DNA from: Alopecurus myosuroides
Lineage: Eukaryota; Streptophyta; Magnoliopsida; Poales; Poaceae
Direction: 5' to 3'
DNA: 64,000 bases
NCBI GenBank assembly: GCA_028641055.1
Contig: CM054060.1
Span: 295,609,480-295,673,479 of the forward strand
Made by a program: the position numbers and the translations under genes. Below the pieces are notes generated by a model. The model was not told the DNA's origin. It made no database searches and saw only the letters and a program-made list of their open reading frames with translations. Positions 12,022-24,199 of this stretch are shown here, piece by piece. The number at the start of each line of letters is the position of its first letter. Position 1 is the first letter of the stretch.

Positions 12022-12564
12022 TGTCGGATATATACTGATTAGGGGTATATCAGATGGTAGTCAAAAGTGCCGGATTACCAGGGTGGCCCAACTGGTAGTG
12101 GGCTATGGTCCATTGGGCGGCCCAGTAAGCTGACGCGCAGAAGCCGGATTCTAGAAGGACCCGGATCACGGCCCACGTGGTCTGGCTTGGAGGAGAAGAC
12201 GGATTCCTTACTTTCCAAGTTACTGGCTATCGTAGTCTTCTAGGTTTCCTACTCTGTATGCCCTAATCCGGCTATTATATAAAGCCGGACGGGAGATGAG
12301 ATAATGAGAGAAAGGAGGCCATAGGCCAACTCGCCGAGAAGTTGATCCTCCGCGAGTAGTTAAACCTAACCTCACATTGTAATTGTTTACACAGGCTTTA
12401 GCCCTGATTAGTGAGATTGCAGAAGTAGGAACGCCGTATTATTACGACGTACCGAACCTGGGTAAATCATGTGTCTTTGTCACCAACGCGATCCCGCTTC
12501 CCCACGTCTCTACCCGTAGTCTCATGGCACCCCCGTCTATTAAAACTACTACGATGTCTCGACA
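12022..12564 (+). repeat. Tat-1 5' LTR
   Basis: It begins TGTCGGATATATACTG and ends TGTCTCGACA. A TATATAAA box lies at 12276-12283 and probably drives the element transcript. The paired copy is at 23652-24194. Confidence 0.95.
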
Positions 12565-12566
12565 GT

Positions 12567-12584
12567 TGGCGCCCACCGTGGGGC
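12567..12584 (+). other. Tat-1 primer binding site
   Basis: TGGCGCCCACCGTGGGGC starts two bases after the 5' LTR. It has the TGGCGCC core common in plant gypsy elements and would pair with the 3' end of a host tRNA, which I do not assign. Confidence 0.8.
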
Positions 12585-12928
12585 AAACGACGTCAGGCGT
12601 TAAGTTCCGATCTGGGATACTCGGCGGAATCGGCAGTTCCATAACTGTCGGAAGCCTGGAGTTCGACAATGACGTCGGACGCTTCCTCGACAACGGATCC
12701 TACATACCGGCGCAAAATCATCTGGTAAGTGCCTGCGTGTTACCGATTGGATCTGCTAATATCTTTGTCGGATTGACTGCAGAGGCCATGGGGTTTTGCG
12801 GTGGAAGCAAATTTATCCCACCCGCCCTGTACCCAGTCGAAGATGACTACGATCCCGGATTTTGCTCAGATCGCCGACATAAAAGTGATACACACTTTAT
12901 CGGTATGGTGCAATCCGAAGTCGCCGAG

Positions 12929-13090
12929 AACACGGATGACGGAAATCCCGTGCAGGAGGCAGAAAGCAACAAACCCACTACAGAGGTGGACGATCCAGCT
13001 TTCGCCAAAAACACGGATGAAAGTAATCCCGTGCAAGAGGCAGAAAATAGCAAACCCACTACAGAGGTGGAAGATCCGACACCCGCCAAT
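12929..13090 (+). repeat. 81-bp tandem repeat within Tat-1 gag
   Basis: Two copies of an 81-bp (27-codon) unit encode acidic peptides, NTDDGNPVQEAE and NTDESNPVQEAE, each continuing to KPTTEV. The unit is a multiple of three, so the frame is kept. It lies in the variable, unstructured N-terminal part of Gag. Confidence 0.85.
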
Positions 13091-16000
13091 CCAGCGATGA
13101 ACTCGGAAGCTGACTCTGTGCTAGCCGCCATTGAGGCGAGATTAGAGTCAGAAACCGGATCAGATGATTTTGATTCCGAAGACGAAGACGTGGACGCCTT
13201 CGAAAGAAAAGTTAAATCTTTCCAAGAGGGATTCCATGAAGTACTAATGGCAAAACCGGCTGAAACCACGGACGCCGACAGTCAGGAAAGCCCTAAAACC
13301 CCTCCGCCAGAGGAAGAGAGAGAAGATGGAGAAACCTCTCCGATATTTCCCAACGTCAAGGAATTGACAGAGGATGAACCTGTTAAAAAACCTCCCTCTT
13401 CCAAGAAAAAGAACAAGACCGCTAAAAAACTCCAATACAAACTCCGGAAGAAGAAATTGGCTGGTCCAGCTGATGAAAGCCCGGAAGTAGGAGATGCAAG
13501 CGGAACAAAACGTGCGGAGAAGAAAACAAAAGAAATCCTTGTTCCGCCAATGACAGAGCAAGAAGAACAGGAATTGTTACAAACGCCAGTGGGATTACAT
13601 GAACCCCCTGAAGTGCTAGAAGCCAGGAGACAAGCTCTCCAACTGCAGCAGCAACATCTATTCAGAACTCGTGAACACCTCCCAAAAACCCAGGATGACA
13701 TCAAACTCATGAAGGTAGAAATCGAGGAATACGAGAGAAAGAATAGATCTGGCATTAAACCTACAAGGTTACCCGGAATCGTAAGACCGGAAGTACTGCC
13801 GCCAAAAGAAAGGTTTCACAACCCATCTTGGCAAATGCAGGTAAACGGCAAAGATGCCAGAGGCGAACCAATATACAAAACCGCAGCAGAAAATGCGGAA
13901 GTAGCGTTTGCCATCCTCAACAATGACTTGTACTCCAATGGTGAAAAACTCCAAGGGGTGTATGCTTTCCTAGGAAAAGCATTGCAACAACAACAGCGAG
14001 CCCAAGAGCGATCAGGGAAGTTGCATGATAACTCCGCCCTATGCAAAACAGCTACTTGCGCCGCTGGAGCACCTGGACCGGAAGAACCTGGAGATTCAGG
14101 TAATTCAAAGGATAAGAAAGCGGATCCGAGAAAAGACAAGAAAAATCCCGACAATAGGGATGAAGCGTCTAGAACCGGATCTCATCTACCGAAAGGTGGA
14201 AGTAAACCCCATGATCGGGAAGAAAAATACCGGAAAGATGGGAAAGCAATGCCACCTCCAAGACACCCTGCTGAAAAAGCCGGAAGACATGATGTACCTC
14301 ATAGACGTGAGAGATCTCGGACACCACCTAAGGATAAAGAAAGGCATAGGAGTAGAACTCCGCCTCATCCAAAAGGGCGCGATCTTGAAAGAAATAGAAA
14401 CGATCCCGGAAAAGCGTGTGCGCGCAACAATGGAAAAGAAAGGAGTAGATCCCCTTCTGTCCATTCAGCCGGTAGATATTCCGCACACATGGATAGAGCG
14501 GAAAAGGATGATCTATACTTTGGACCTAAGTGTTTCACTGATAGGATCCGAAGGACAACCCTGCATTCTGGCTTTGCCAAGTTCGGTCCAACGTACCAGA
14601 AATATACCGGCAGTACAAACCCGGATACCTGGCTCTCAGACTATCATACAGCCGTCCAGATAAACAATGGGACAGACCTGGAAGCTGTAAAGTTTCTTCC
14701 CCTAATGTTGCTAGATGGATCCAGAGATTGGATCAATGGATTGCCATCAAGAACTGTCGACGGCTGGGATGATATGGCTCGAGTATTCACTCAGCATTTC
14801 CGGGGAACGTACAAGAGCCCGAACAGCATCAACCAGCTGAACCGTTGCACCCAATTCGAGGATGAACCATACATGGATTTCATCTTCAGATGGACTGCAA
14901 TCAAGAATAGTTGTTCTGGAGTAACTGACGTACAAGCAATGCATGCTTTCGTCAATGGCCGAAAACCCGGACTAGTACCGTTCATGGTTGGTTCCAAACA
15001 GCACAAAGATCTCGGATCTATTCTTACAACCGCCAATGAGCATGCTGCAGCCGAAGACGATATCAGAGCAAGAGGTGGCAATATCGACACACTGATACTG
15101 GCCAAGAAAAACCCTCGCTCTGAGAAAAAAGGAACTTCAGACGCAACACCAAAACCCAAAGAAGTTAATATAGCCTTTGGAAGTGAAAAAGGGAGCAGAT
15201 GGAAAGGACGCAGTTCAGAACCAATCAACTACACTAAAGAAGAATGGGAGAAGATTAAGTCGGAACCCTGCGTCCACCATTCGCAGTTTGGGGAACCCAC
15301 CCATACGAACGCACAATGTCGGCTGAATAAGCACATGAAAGGCAGTGCAGGATCCGGAAACAAGGGGAAGAGTTCCAAAAGGAAATTCTCCAAGCAAAAG
15401 CCAGAAGCTGATAAAGAAGACAGTGAATCAGACACTGACGAAAAAATCCAGGAACAACAGCGGAAAGGCGAACCCAAGTTTCCGAGAGTTGATGAAGAAT
15501 GCGCCCTAACTTTCCTAGCAACTCCGTCAGCAAAGGTGGCAAAAAGAACACTTCGAGAAATAAACGCGGTTGTTCCGGCAACCCCGAAATTCTTGAAATA
15601 TTCGAACACACCAATAACCTGGGATCAGTCTGATCATCCCGGAAATATCCCTGAACCCGGCACACAAGCTCTTATTGTAAGCCCTATTGTCCAGAACACT
15701 AGGCTAAAAAGAGTGCTGATGGACGGAGGATCCAACATCAACATTATGTACCTGGATACATTAAGACATCTGAAGATCTCCGAGACCCAGCTCAATCACA
15801 GCAACATACGCTTCCATGGCATTGTTCCCGGCAGGCAATCACGATCCCTAGGAGAAATTTCCCTAGATGTCACCTTCGGAGAAAAAGATCACTTCCGTCA
15901 GGAAAAAGTATCCTTCGAGGTGGTGCCGTTCGAAAGCGTGTATCACGCGATACTCGGACGTCCAGCTTTCGCCAAATTTATGGCAAGATCATGTTATATC

Positions 16001-19000
16001 TATAAAAAGCTGAAGATGCCAGGGCCGAAAGGAGGGGTAATCACCATAACTGGAGACTTCAAGCTGGCGAACAAGCTGGAAAAAGAAAACGCCATTTGTG
16101 CTGAGAAAATCATAGCAAAGAAAGAGCTGAAGGAGCTGGCTAAGGAGGTATCGCCGACAGAAATGCCGGCAGGAAAAGAAACTCGGAAGCCAGCAGATAG
16201 CTTCAAGGCATCTGAGAATACAAGACAGGTAATCCTAGATCCTAAAGATCCGACAAAATTTGTCGTAGTGGGAACTGGGATGACCGACAAATAGGAATGC
16301 GAGCTCATCAAGTTCCTCCGTGAGAACTGAGATATTTTCGCCTGGTGTCCAGCTGACATGCCAGGCGTACCCAGGGAACTTGCTGAGCATCAACTCAAGG
16401 TGATTCCAGGCTCCAAACCCGTCAAACAAGGTCTCCGTCGATTCGACGGAAGAAGACGGAAGGCTATTGGCAAGGAAATTATCCGGCTTTTAGCAGCAAA
16501 TTTCATTCAGGAAGTAATCCACACTGATTGGTCTGCAAACCCGGTATTAGTACCGAAGAAAGACACTACTGCTCTTAGAATGTGTATAGATTACACCGGC
16601 TTGAACAAGTTGTGTCCCAAAGATAGGTTCGCGTTACCGCGAATCGATCAAATAATAGATGCCACTGCAGGCTCTGAGCTTTTATGCTTTTTGGATGCTT
16701 ATTCCGGGTATCACCAAATACGCATGAAAAAGGAAGATCAAATTAAGACTTCTTTCATAACCCCATACGGGACGTATTATTATGTAACCATGCCATTCGG
16801 CCTGAAGAACGCAGGCGCAACTTACCAGCGTTGCATGCAACGTTGTTTGCATAGTCAGATTGGCAAAAACGTCCATGTTTACGTGGACGATATTGCTGTC
16901 GTAACCAAGGAAAAAGACACACTCCTTGAGGATTTGCGAGAAACCTTCGAAAACTTGCGCACTTACAAGATGAAGTTAAATCCATCCAAGTGCGTATTCG
17001 GGGTTCCCTCAGGAAAACTTCTGGGTTTCATCGTTTCTCATAGAGGAATAGAAGTTAACCCGAAAAAGATCAAAGCCATCTTGAACATCTCCAAACCTAC
17101 GTGTGTGAAAGATGTCCAAAGATTGACGGGTTCCGCTGCTGCCGTCAGCAGATTTATTAGTCGGCTGGGGGATAAAGCCTTACCACTCTACAAGTTGTTG
17201 AAAAAATCCGACAAATTCGAGTGGACAGAAGAGGCCGACGCAGCGCTAACCCAGTTAAAGGAAACTTTGATGAAAGCTCCGATTTTGGCATCCCCAAAAG
17301 ACGAAGAACCTATGTTATTGTACCTCACGGCTACAAACAGGGTTATTAGTGCAGTAATTGTTGTGGAACGGAAGAAAGACGAATAAAGTATACCAGATCA
17401 GCATCCGGTATATTACATAAGCGAAGTTTTCTCCGGGTCCAAGCAAAGGTACCCACACTACCAAAAACTGGAATATGGCGTATTTTTCGCATCTAGAAAG
17501 TTACGTCATTACTTCCAAGGACATTCCATAACAGTGGTATGTAAAGCACCACTATGGGATATAATAAACAATGCAGAGGCAACGGGCCGAGTAGCCAAAT
17601 GGGGTATCGAGCTAGCAGCCTTCGACATTAAGTATCAGCCAAGGACGGCAATAAAATCCCAGGTTCTGGCAGATTTTATCGCCGACTGGACGGAAGCAAT
17701 GGAGAAAACACCAATGCCGGAGTCCGAGTACTGGATCATGCATTTTGACGGATCCAAGATGAAGGAGGGCGCCGGAGCTGGGGTAGTCTTAAAATCCCCT
17801 AAAGGAGATACAATGGAGTACGTATTACAAATACACTTCAACGCCAGTAACAACGTGGCAAAATACGAGGCATTGCTTCATGGCTTGCACATTGCAAAAG
17901 AAATAGGGGTCAAACGCATCTTATGCTACGGTGACTCGGATTTGGTACAGCATCAGCTCAACCAAACCTGGGATGCAAAGAGCCCTATAATGGCCGAATA
18001 TCGGAGAACGGTGGACGAGTTCGCCATTTGTTTCTTCGGATTCGAAGTACTCCACGTTAAAAGGGAGGAGAATTGGAACGCGGATGCGTTAGCCCGCATG
18101 GGGTCAGAAAGAGTAAAAATCTTACCACCAGGTGTGTTTGTCCAGCATTTGTACGAGCCATCTATAAAAGGTGGAGATATCGATTACCCCCTGGCTTCCG
18201 AATCAATTGAAGTTATGCTCGTTAACCCGGAGTGGACAATCCCACATTTAAACTTCTTAGTAAATCAGAAGTACCCGGAAGGAGCAGACGAAGTCTTGCA
18301 GAGACAAATTCAGCGTCGATGCATAGGATACACGGTAATTGATAATTGCCTGTATAAACGCAGTACTTCTGGAATTTTTCTGCGGTGTATTTCACTAGAA
18401 GAAGGACGAGAAATTCTGCAAGAAATACATGCCGGAGATTGCGGACACCATGCTCAATCAAAAAGCATAGTGAAAAAAGCATTCTGTGCCGGGTTTTTCT
18501 GGCTAACAGCCAAGACAGACGCTGAACACATAGTTAACACATGTGAAGGGTGTCAATATTACGCCAAGCAGACCAATATGCCGGCCCAAGCACTTAAAAC
18601 TATTCCAATTACATGGCCGTTTGCGGTCTGGGGGCTAGATATGATGGGACCGTTCAAAACTGCGCGAGGCGGACTTACACATCTACTTGTAGCTGTGGAC
18701 AAATATACCAAGTGGGTGGAGGCTAAACCCATCAAAAAGCTTGACGGTGTAACTGCCAGAAATTTCATCATTGACATAGTCATGAGATATGGCGTTCCAC
18801 ACAGCATAATAACCGACAACGGGACAAATTTCTCCATTGGAGAGTTGACAAAATATTGCCGACAAACGGGAATTCGCCTAGATCTTGCATCTGTGGCACA
18901 CCCGCAATCCAATGGCTAGGTTGAGCGAATGAATAGCTCAATCCTGCAAGGAATACGCCCAAGACTCGAATCTCCTCTTCATAGAGCAGCTGGAGCATGG

Positions 19001-19528
19001 GTAGAGGAGCTACCTTCCGTGCTTTGGAGCATTCGAACGACGCCAAACAGGTCAACTGGGCAAACCCCGTTTTTCCTAGTTTACGGTGCGGAAGCTATTC
19101 TTCTAACGGACATGATCCATGATAGCCCAAGAGTGCGGGATTTCGATGACTCGGATGCCGAAGAAGCACGACAGGATGCCGTCGATCTCTTAGAAGAAGA
19201 ACGAGAGCTTGTGCTTCAAAGATCCGCCATTTACCAGCAAGGTTTACGACGTTATCATAGTCGGAAAATCAGGCATCGTTCTTTTAAAGAAGGTGACTTA
19301 GTGCTAAGATTGGTGCAGCAAAGAAAGCACAAATTGGCCCCAGTGTGGGAAGGACCATTTGTAATCAGCAAAGCTATGAAAAATGGGTCATATTATCTTG
19401 TAGATATTCGGGACACGGAAGATGATCCCGAGAAGCCGAATCGCAAAAGAAAGAGAAAGATAGATGATGAATTAGGAGAGACAAAGAGGCCTTGGAGCAT
19501 CCAGCAGTTACGTCCCTTCTATACTTAG

Positions 19529-20155
19529 TTCAATTTCTACGTAAACATCTTTGAGATCATGAAATAAAGTTGTCGGAACTTTGATATCCATGTTTTTACA
19601 AGTTCATTATAGTACAAAGCATGATTCCACCTTATCTATTTCCCAATGATTTTACAAAATACTCAATGTTAACCCGAATTGTGCCTGCGTGCTCGGTGTT
19701 TAAAAACTGAATGATTTTCAGCCTGCTAATGGCTAAAGGAAACTCGGATTGTGCCTGCGTGCCCAAGTTTCAAAAAATTCCTTACTTTTCTCTAAGTATT
19801 ATCTGATTGTTTATGTGTTGGGTCACTGGAGCTAGTTAGTTAAAATGCCTTTAGTATGATCCATGCTTCCGAGTTTAAACTGATCGGTTATACCCAGTTA
19901 CTCGGCATGATGATTCATAATACTATCGAGCCATTTCAAACACTAAGGACAGTTAAAACATATAAACCAGAGAACTTAGAAGGCAAAGGAATATTAAAAC
20001 CCGGAAACCTTGCAAAGAATTTCATAATTAAAACTGCAAAAGGCGAAGTTCTTGTTTATACAAAAGGAATATAAGCATTACAATATGAATTACATTGTAA
20101 AAGTGCAGTAATGCTCCTATTGTCTAGTTTCGCCATCCAGGATCAGGACAGCCCT
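19529..20155 (+). other. Tat-1 spacer between pol and the antisense gene
   Basis: Non-coding. It contains a short imperfect direct repeat around GATTGTGCCTGCGTGC at about 19675-19705 and 19741-19775. This is the same position where Tat-2 carries its long tandem array, but the sequences differ. Confidence 0.6.
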
Positions 20156-23110
20156 TCAAGCATCCGAGTCTTCGTCGCTGCTGTCATTCTCGGGGGCTTC
20201 AGGGACCTCCTCTTCCGGATAGGTGATAGAGATGTTTACCATAGAGGCAATCTTGGTAGCATGGCCTTTGATTTCATCAAAGATGCTGGCTCGTTGGTTC
20301 TCTGTGTATCCTTGAGGGATACCGGATGCCACACGCCAAGATTTGGCACTAGGGTAATGCATACGCATAAGGCCGAGGGCTATGCGTGCACCACCCCGTG
20401 CAGCGGAGCGTAAGGAGGACTCCCTGGATTTCGCCACCTCCAGGATAACACCCGGAAGTTTATAAATCTCCGAGAATTCTATGGTACTCGCAGGGAAGAA
20501 CTTGCTGATCAGTTGCATTCCAGCATTTCTGATCGCATTCCATACCTTACCAAAGGCTCGGATTTTGTCAATACGAGAAAGACCTGGATAATTTCCTGTT
20601 TGTCGAAACAAGCCTCCAAAAAGGTTAGGCGACAAAACAGAGAAAGAAAGAAAGACATGGATGAATCGGTAAATGAAATAACACTCACCGAGAACCTTGT
20701 CAATTTCGGAACATTCCTTTAGGCGAAGGATTAAGATACTTTCCAAATCCTGGATAGTGGATTTATTTTTTTCCGCCTGATCGGAAGCCTTGGATTTAGC
20801 AATTCCAAGGGCCAGATTACTGGCTTCTAGTTCTTCTCGAACCTTCATAAGCTCCTTATGAAGGTCCAAATTCTCCTTGCGAAGACGTTCGGCATTGCCG
20901 GCATCTTCAGCTACTTCCTTGGCCTTAGCCAAAGCAGCTGAAAAGCAAGTAAAAAATTCCGAGTTTAGAAATATCTCGAGAAAATACTTATTGATAATCC
21001 GGATAAAACAGAGTAAAAGCATACCTGCTGTTTCCGATAACTGTAGCTGAGATGATGCCAGCTCATTATCCTTAGACTTAATAATAGATTGAAGGGTTTT
21101 CACCTCTTCATTCTTGACGTTAAGTTTATTAAAAAGTTCCGAGTTTATCACATCAGCAGTGTGCTGAAACGCAGAAATAAAAGCCAAACGCTTAAGTTAG
21201 ATCAAGCGTAATAAAAAAGCATTAAGGGGAAAGTGTGTTTCCAACTTATTGCTTGGGGGCTAGAGATATTAGCTGGCTCATTTCCCGCAAGTTTGACAAA
21301 GTCTCGTTGAATTCTCTGGCATATTCAGAAAAAAGAATCCCAACGTGATGAAGGCCATCTTGTATGACCTGGCGAGGTGAAAATACGAAGTCGTTTCGGA
21401 TAATCAGCCCGCCCTGTGGCCAAGGACGAATTAGAGGCGCAGGAGCGAAGAACTTCTTAGCTTCTGGACGGATATATCCGAGTTCATCAAAGGGTTCTTC
21501 CTTTATCCGGATATTCCTGTCCAAAGTAGGGATAGGTTCGTCCACCCCAGACGCAGCAGAACGAGGTTCTTTTTTCGTAGCAGCAGCTTAATGTTTCTTC
21601 AATTTCTTTGTTTTCAAAGGAGTTGGAGCAAGCCTGAAAAGAGAACATCCGAGAAATAAATATCTCGAAGAACTGGAGGGGGATAATGATAAAAAAAGTT
21701 CCAGCAGAATACCTGGATGTGGCGACAGGAATTCCGTCAATAGTTATCGTTTCCTCAAAAGTCACCTGCCTTTTACGTTTCCGGTCGCTGTAGAAGCTGG
21801 CATGTATTTCGTTAAGCTTGGCGTCGGAAGCAAGATCATCTCCTTCAAGTTCGTTGAACTAGGAAAGTAGCAATGATGCGTTGAAAGTCAGACAAGGAGG
21901 ATAAATCCGAGAAAAACCCAAAGGTAAAGAAAATATAAATACCTTGGGGGCTGGATTCTCCACGTGGTATATTGCCAGAATTTCGGCGTATTGTTCGCTC
22001 GCGGCGACCAGGTGGTTGAGTCGCTTTATGAAATCCTTTTTGGTATAGGACTTGTCCGTTCCCCTCATGCTATCTTCTGGCCCTTCGTATTCGCAAAGGA
22101 GCCAGGAACGAAAGGAAAGAGGTTGAACACGGCGTCCAAACCAACACAGAACAGTATCCTTCCCGGTTAAGGGAGGCTAGGAAGAAGTAAGCTTGGCGAT
22201 GCGCCGTTTTATCTTCATCAAGTTTTCCGGCAGTGTTTGCACTGCTTCAACTGCCCAACTTTCTTGGGGAGAGGCGGCGGAATTAACAAATGGAGGAATC
22301 CCGTTTTCTTTACCGGGGAATGAGAGGTCCTGATGGTAGAAGAAGGAACCCATCCAAGATTTGACGGGTTCCGATGTTTTTATCTTTGGATACCAATCTT
22401 CCCTAAGCCTCCGAAGAGTGAAAGAAATAGTTCCGCAGATGGGAGAAACACCCTCTGTGAGGTTATGCTTCACTTCAAAGCAATATTGCCAAAATTCTAG
22501 ACTAGGAGTTATTCCTAAATACCCTTAAAAAAGGGCTTGGAAACTAGCTAGATAGAGGATGGAGTTTGGAGAAATATTGTGTGGTTGGACGCCGTAATAG
22601 TTAAGGACCTTTGAGAAAAAGGCGGAAGGCGGTAAACCCATACCTCTCGTGATGTGAGAAGTAAGGAGGACGCGTTCTCCGTCTTTGGGTGCGGGCTCGA
22701 GATCACCTTCCGAGTTCCGCCATTTGCCTTTGACTATTAGCCCTTCCTTTTCCATTTGTGGAAGAAGGAAAGGAAGAATATTACTCGGACTCCAATTTCC
22801 GACAAATTCCGTCTTCTCGTTCGCTCCGGCAGCGGCGGATGCGGCGGCCTCCGCAGCGGCGAGCTCGTCGCCGAGAAGCGTGATTTTCTCCTCCGCCGTT
22901 TGGGGAGCAAACGACGGAGAGGGGCGCGGCGCTTGAGCCCGCAAGATCCGCGGTGGCGGAAGGATTTCCTCCGCCCACCGCGGAATCCGCCGTCTTCACT
23001 GGCTCGCCGCCGGCACGCGTTGGGGAGTCCAACTGCGGATCCATGTCGTTGATGATTTGCTCGATGTCGCGCGTCACGGTGTGGGCAGGGGAAGACGGTG
23101 AGGATGCCAT
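20156..23110 (-). pseudogene. Tat-1 antisense gene with Transposase_28-type domain, intron-containing, degenerate
   Basis: It reads on the minus strand, opposite to gag-pol. From the 5' end: MASSPSSPAHTV (23110), an Ala-rich stretch, then a segment (22525-22850) with GNWSPSNILPF, GMGLPPSAFF and HNISPNSILYLASF, which I recognise as the Pfam family Transposase_28 (PF04195, putative gypsy type transposon). Then come 22473-22177, 22068-21859 and 21765-21246, and a coiled-coil and acidic C-terminus (21187-20156, ending EDSDA). Two in-frame GT..AG introns are visible, 21024-20938 (87 nt) and 20688-20596 (93 nt). Damage: a frame change near 22930 and a stop near 22525. The function is unknown; antisense ORFs at this place are established for Tat-lineage elements such as Grande. 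The exact exon set is not certain. Confidence 0.75.
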
Positions 23111-23640
23111 CAGGTGGCGGCGCAGCTCGTCTCCGGTGACGTTCTGAACACGGCGTGCGTTTGGGAGTGCTCTCTCTCTGCTCGGGAACTTGGGCGCAGT
23201 AATGGCGTTCGAATGGTTGCGGAAGGTTTTTCGGGAGGACGACGAAGGCTATTTATAGCCGGAAATCCGTCACGATACATGCTAACGGCTCTTTTGACCG
23301 TTGGATGATCAACGTGTGTCACTCGCCGGAAAATCCGGGAAATGAATCGACAGGGTGATTATGGTTATCTCCTCGTTTCCCGCGAGAATCTGTCAGAGAT
23401 ATGTTTCTGGGTTTCCCACTCAAAACCCAAACGTCCCTTACGTCAGCAGGATTAAAGTGCTGACGTAGGAAGTTCCTTCTCTGCGAAGGATCGTAAGAGA
23501 AAAGCCGGATTTCCCGAATTCCGAGTTTTACGTTACCATCTCTTTTCAAAAGAAGAATAAGAAGAATCAAGACTGTTGGCCAATATTTCTCGGACAATAT
23601 GCATTTGGCGAAAGACGGCAAATCAGAGTTTTAATCCTTC

Positions 23641-23650
23641 TTGGGGGCTA
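23641..23650 (+). other. Tat-1 polypurine tract
   Basis: TTGGGGGCTA lies immediately before the 3' LTR at 23652, the normal position of the plus-strand primer. Confidence 0.75.
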
Positions 23651-23651
23651 C

Positions 23652-24194
23652 TGTCGGATATATACTGATTAGGGGTATATCAGATGGTAGTCAAAAGTGC
23701 CGGATTACCAGGGTGGCCCAACTGGTAGTGGGCTATGGTCCATTGGGCGGCCCAGTAAGCTGACGCGCAGAAGCCGGATTCTAGAAGGACCCGGATCACG
23801 GCGCACGTGGTTTGGCTTGGAGGAGAAGACGGATTCCTTACTTTCCAAGTTACTAGCTATCGTAGTCTTCTAGGTTTCCTACTCTGTATGCCCTAATCCG
23901 GCTATTATATAAATCCGGACGGGAGATGAGATAATGAGAGAAAGGAGACCATAGGCCAACTCGCCGAGAAGTTGATCCTCCGCGAGTAGCTAAACCTAAC
24001 CTCACATTGTAATTGTTTACACATGCTTTAACCCTGATTAGTGAGATTGCAGGAGTAGGAACGCCGTATTATTACGACGTACCGAACCTGGGTAAATCCT
24101 GTGTCTTTGTCACCAACGCGATCCCGTTTCCCCACGTCTCTACCCGTAGTCTCATGGCACCCCCGTCTATGAAAACTACTACGATGTCTCGACA
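23652..24194 (+). repeat. Tat-1 3' LTR
   Basis: 543 bp, same ends as the 5' LTR, 12 substitutions and no indels relative to it. The TATATAAA box is at 23906-23913. Confidence 0.95.
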
Positions 24195-24199
24195 TGCGG

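Larger units (their letters stand above)
12565..19528 (+). pseudogene. Tat-1 gag-pol polyprotein, one frame with four stop codons
   Basis: All pieces lie in one frame. The start is uncertain; the first ATG after the PBS in this frame is at 12788. In order: an acidic and Lys-rich Gag N-terminus, a retrotransposon Gag domain (about 14500-15060), a Cys/His knuckle-like segment near 15270-15315, aspartic protease with DGGS (15722), reverse transcriptase with YVDDI (16880-16894), RNase H, a second archaeal-type RNase H (about 17720-18110, starting MHFDGS), integrase with an HHCC region (about 18440-18560) and catalytic Asp, Asp and Glu (GLDMMGPF; TDNGTNF; Glu just after the stop at 18917), and a C-terminal integrase tail to 19528. 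TAG 16292, TGA 16328, TAA 17384 and TAG 18917 interrupt it; there are no frameshifts. It cannot make a full polyprotein, so the copy is not autonomous. Confidence 0.93.
12022..24194 (+). mobile_element. Tat-1: complete Tat-lineage Ty3/gypsy retrotransposon
   Basis: Two 543-bp LTRs (12022-12564 and 23652-24194), both TG...CA, are flanked by the 5-bp duplication TGCGG (12017-12021 and 24195-24199). PBS, gag-pol and PPT are in the expected order. RNase H is followed by a second, archaeal-type RNase H domain, and a long region between pol and the 3' LTR carries an antisense gene. Both traits are established for the Tat lineage. The LTRs differ at 12 of 543 positions (2.2%). With a commonly used grass rate of 1.3e-8 per site per year this gives roughly 0.85 million years, as a rough inference. 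It sits inside the LTR of element D. Confidence 0.95.

Noticed and set aside
18929..19528. Separate gene for a 199-residue protein
   Set aside because: It is the integrase C-terminus of Tat-1 in the same frame, separated only by the TAG at 18917.
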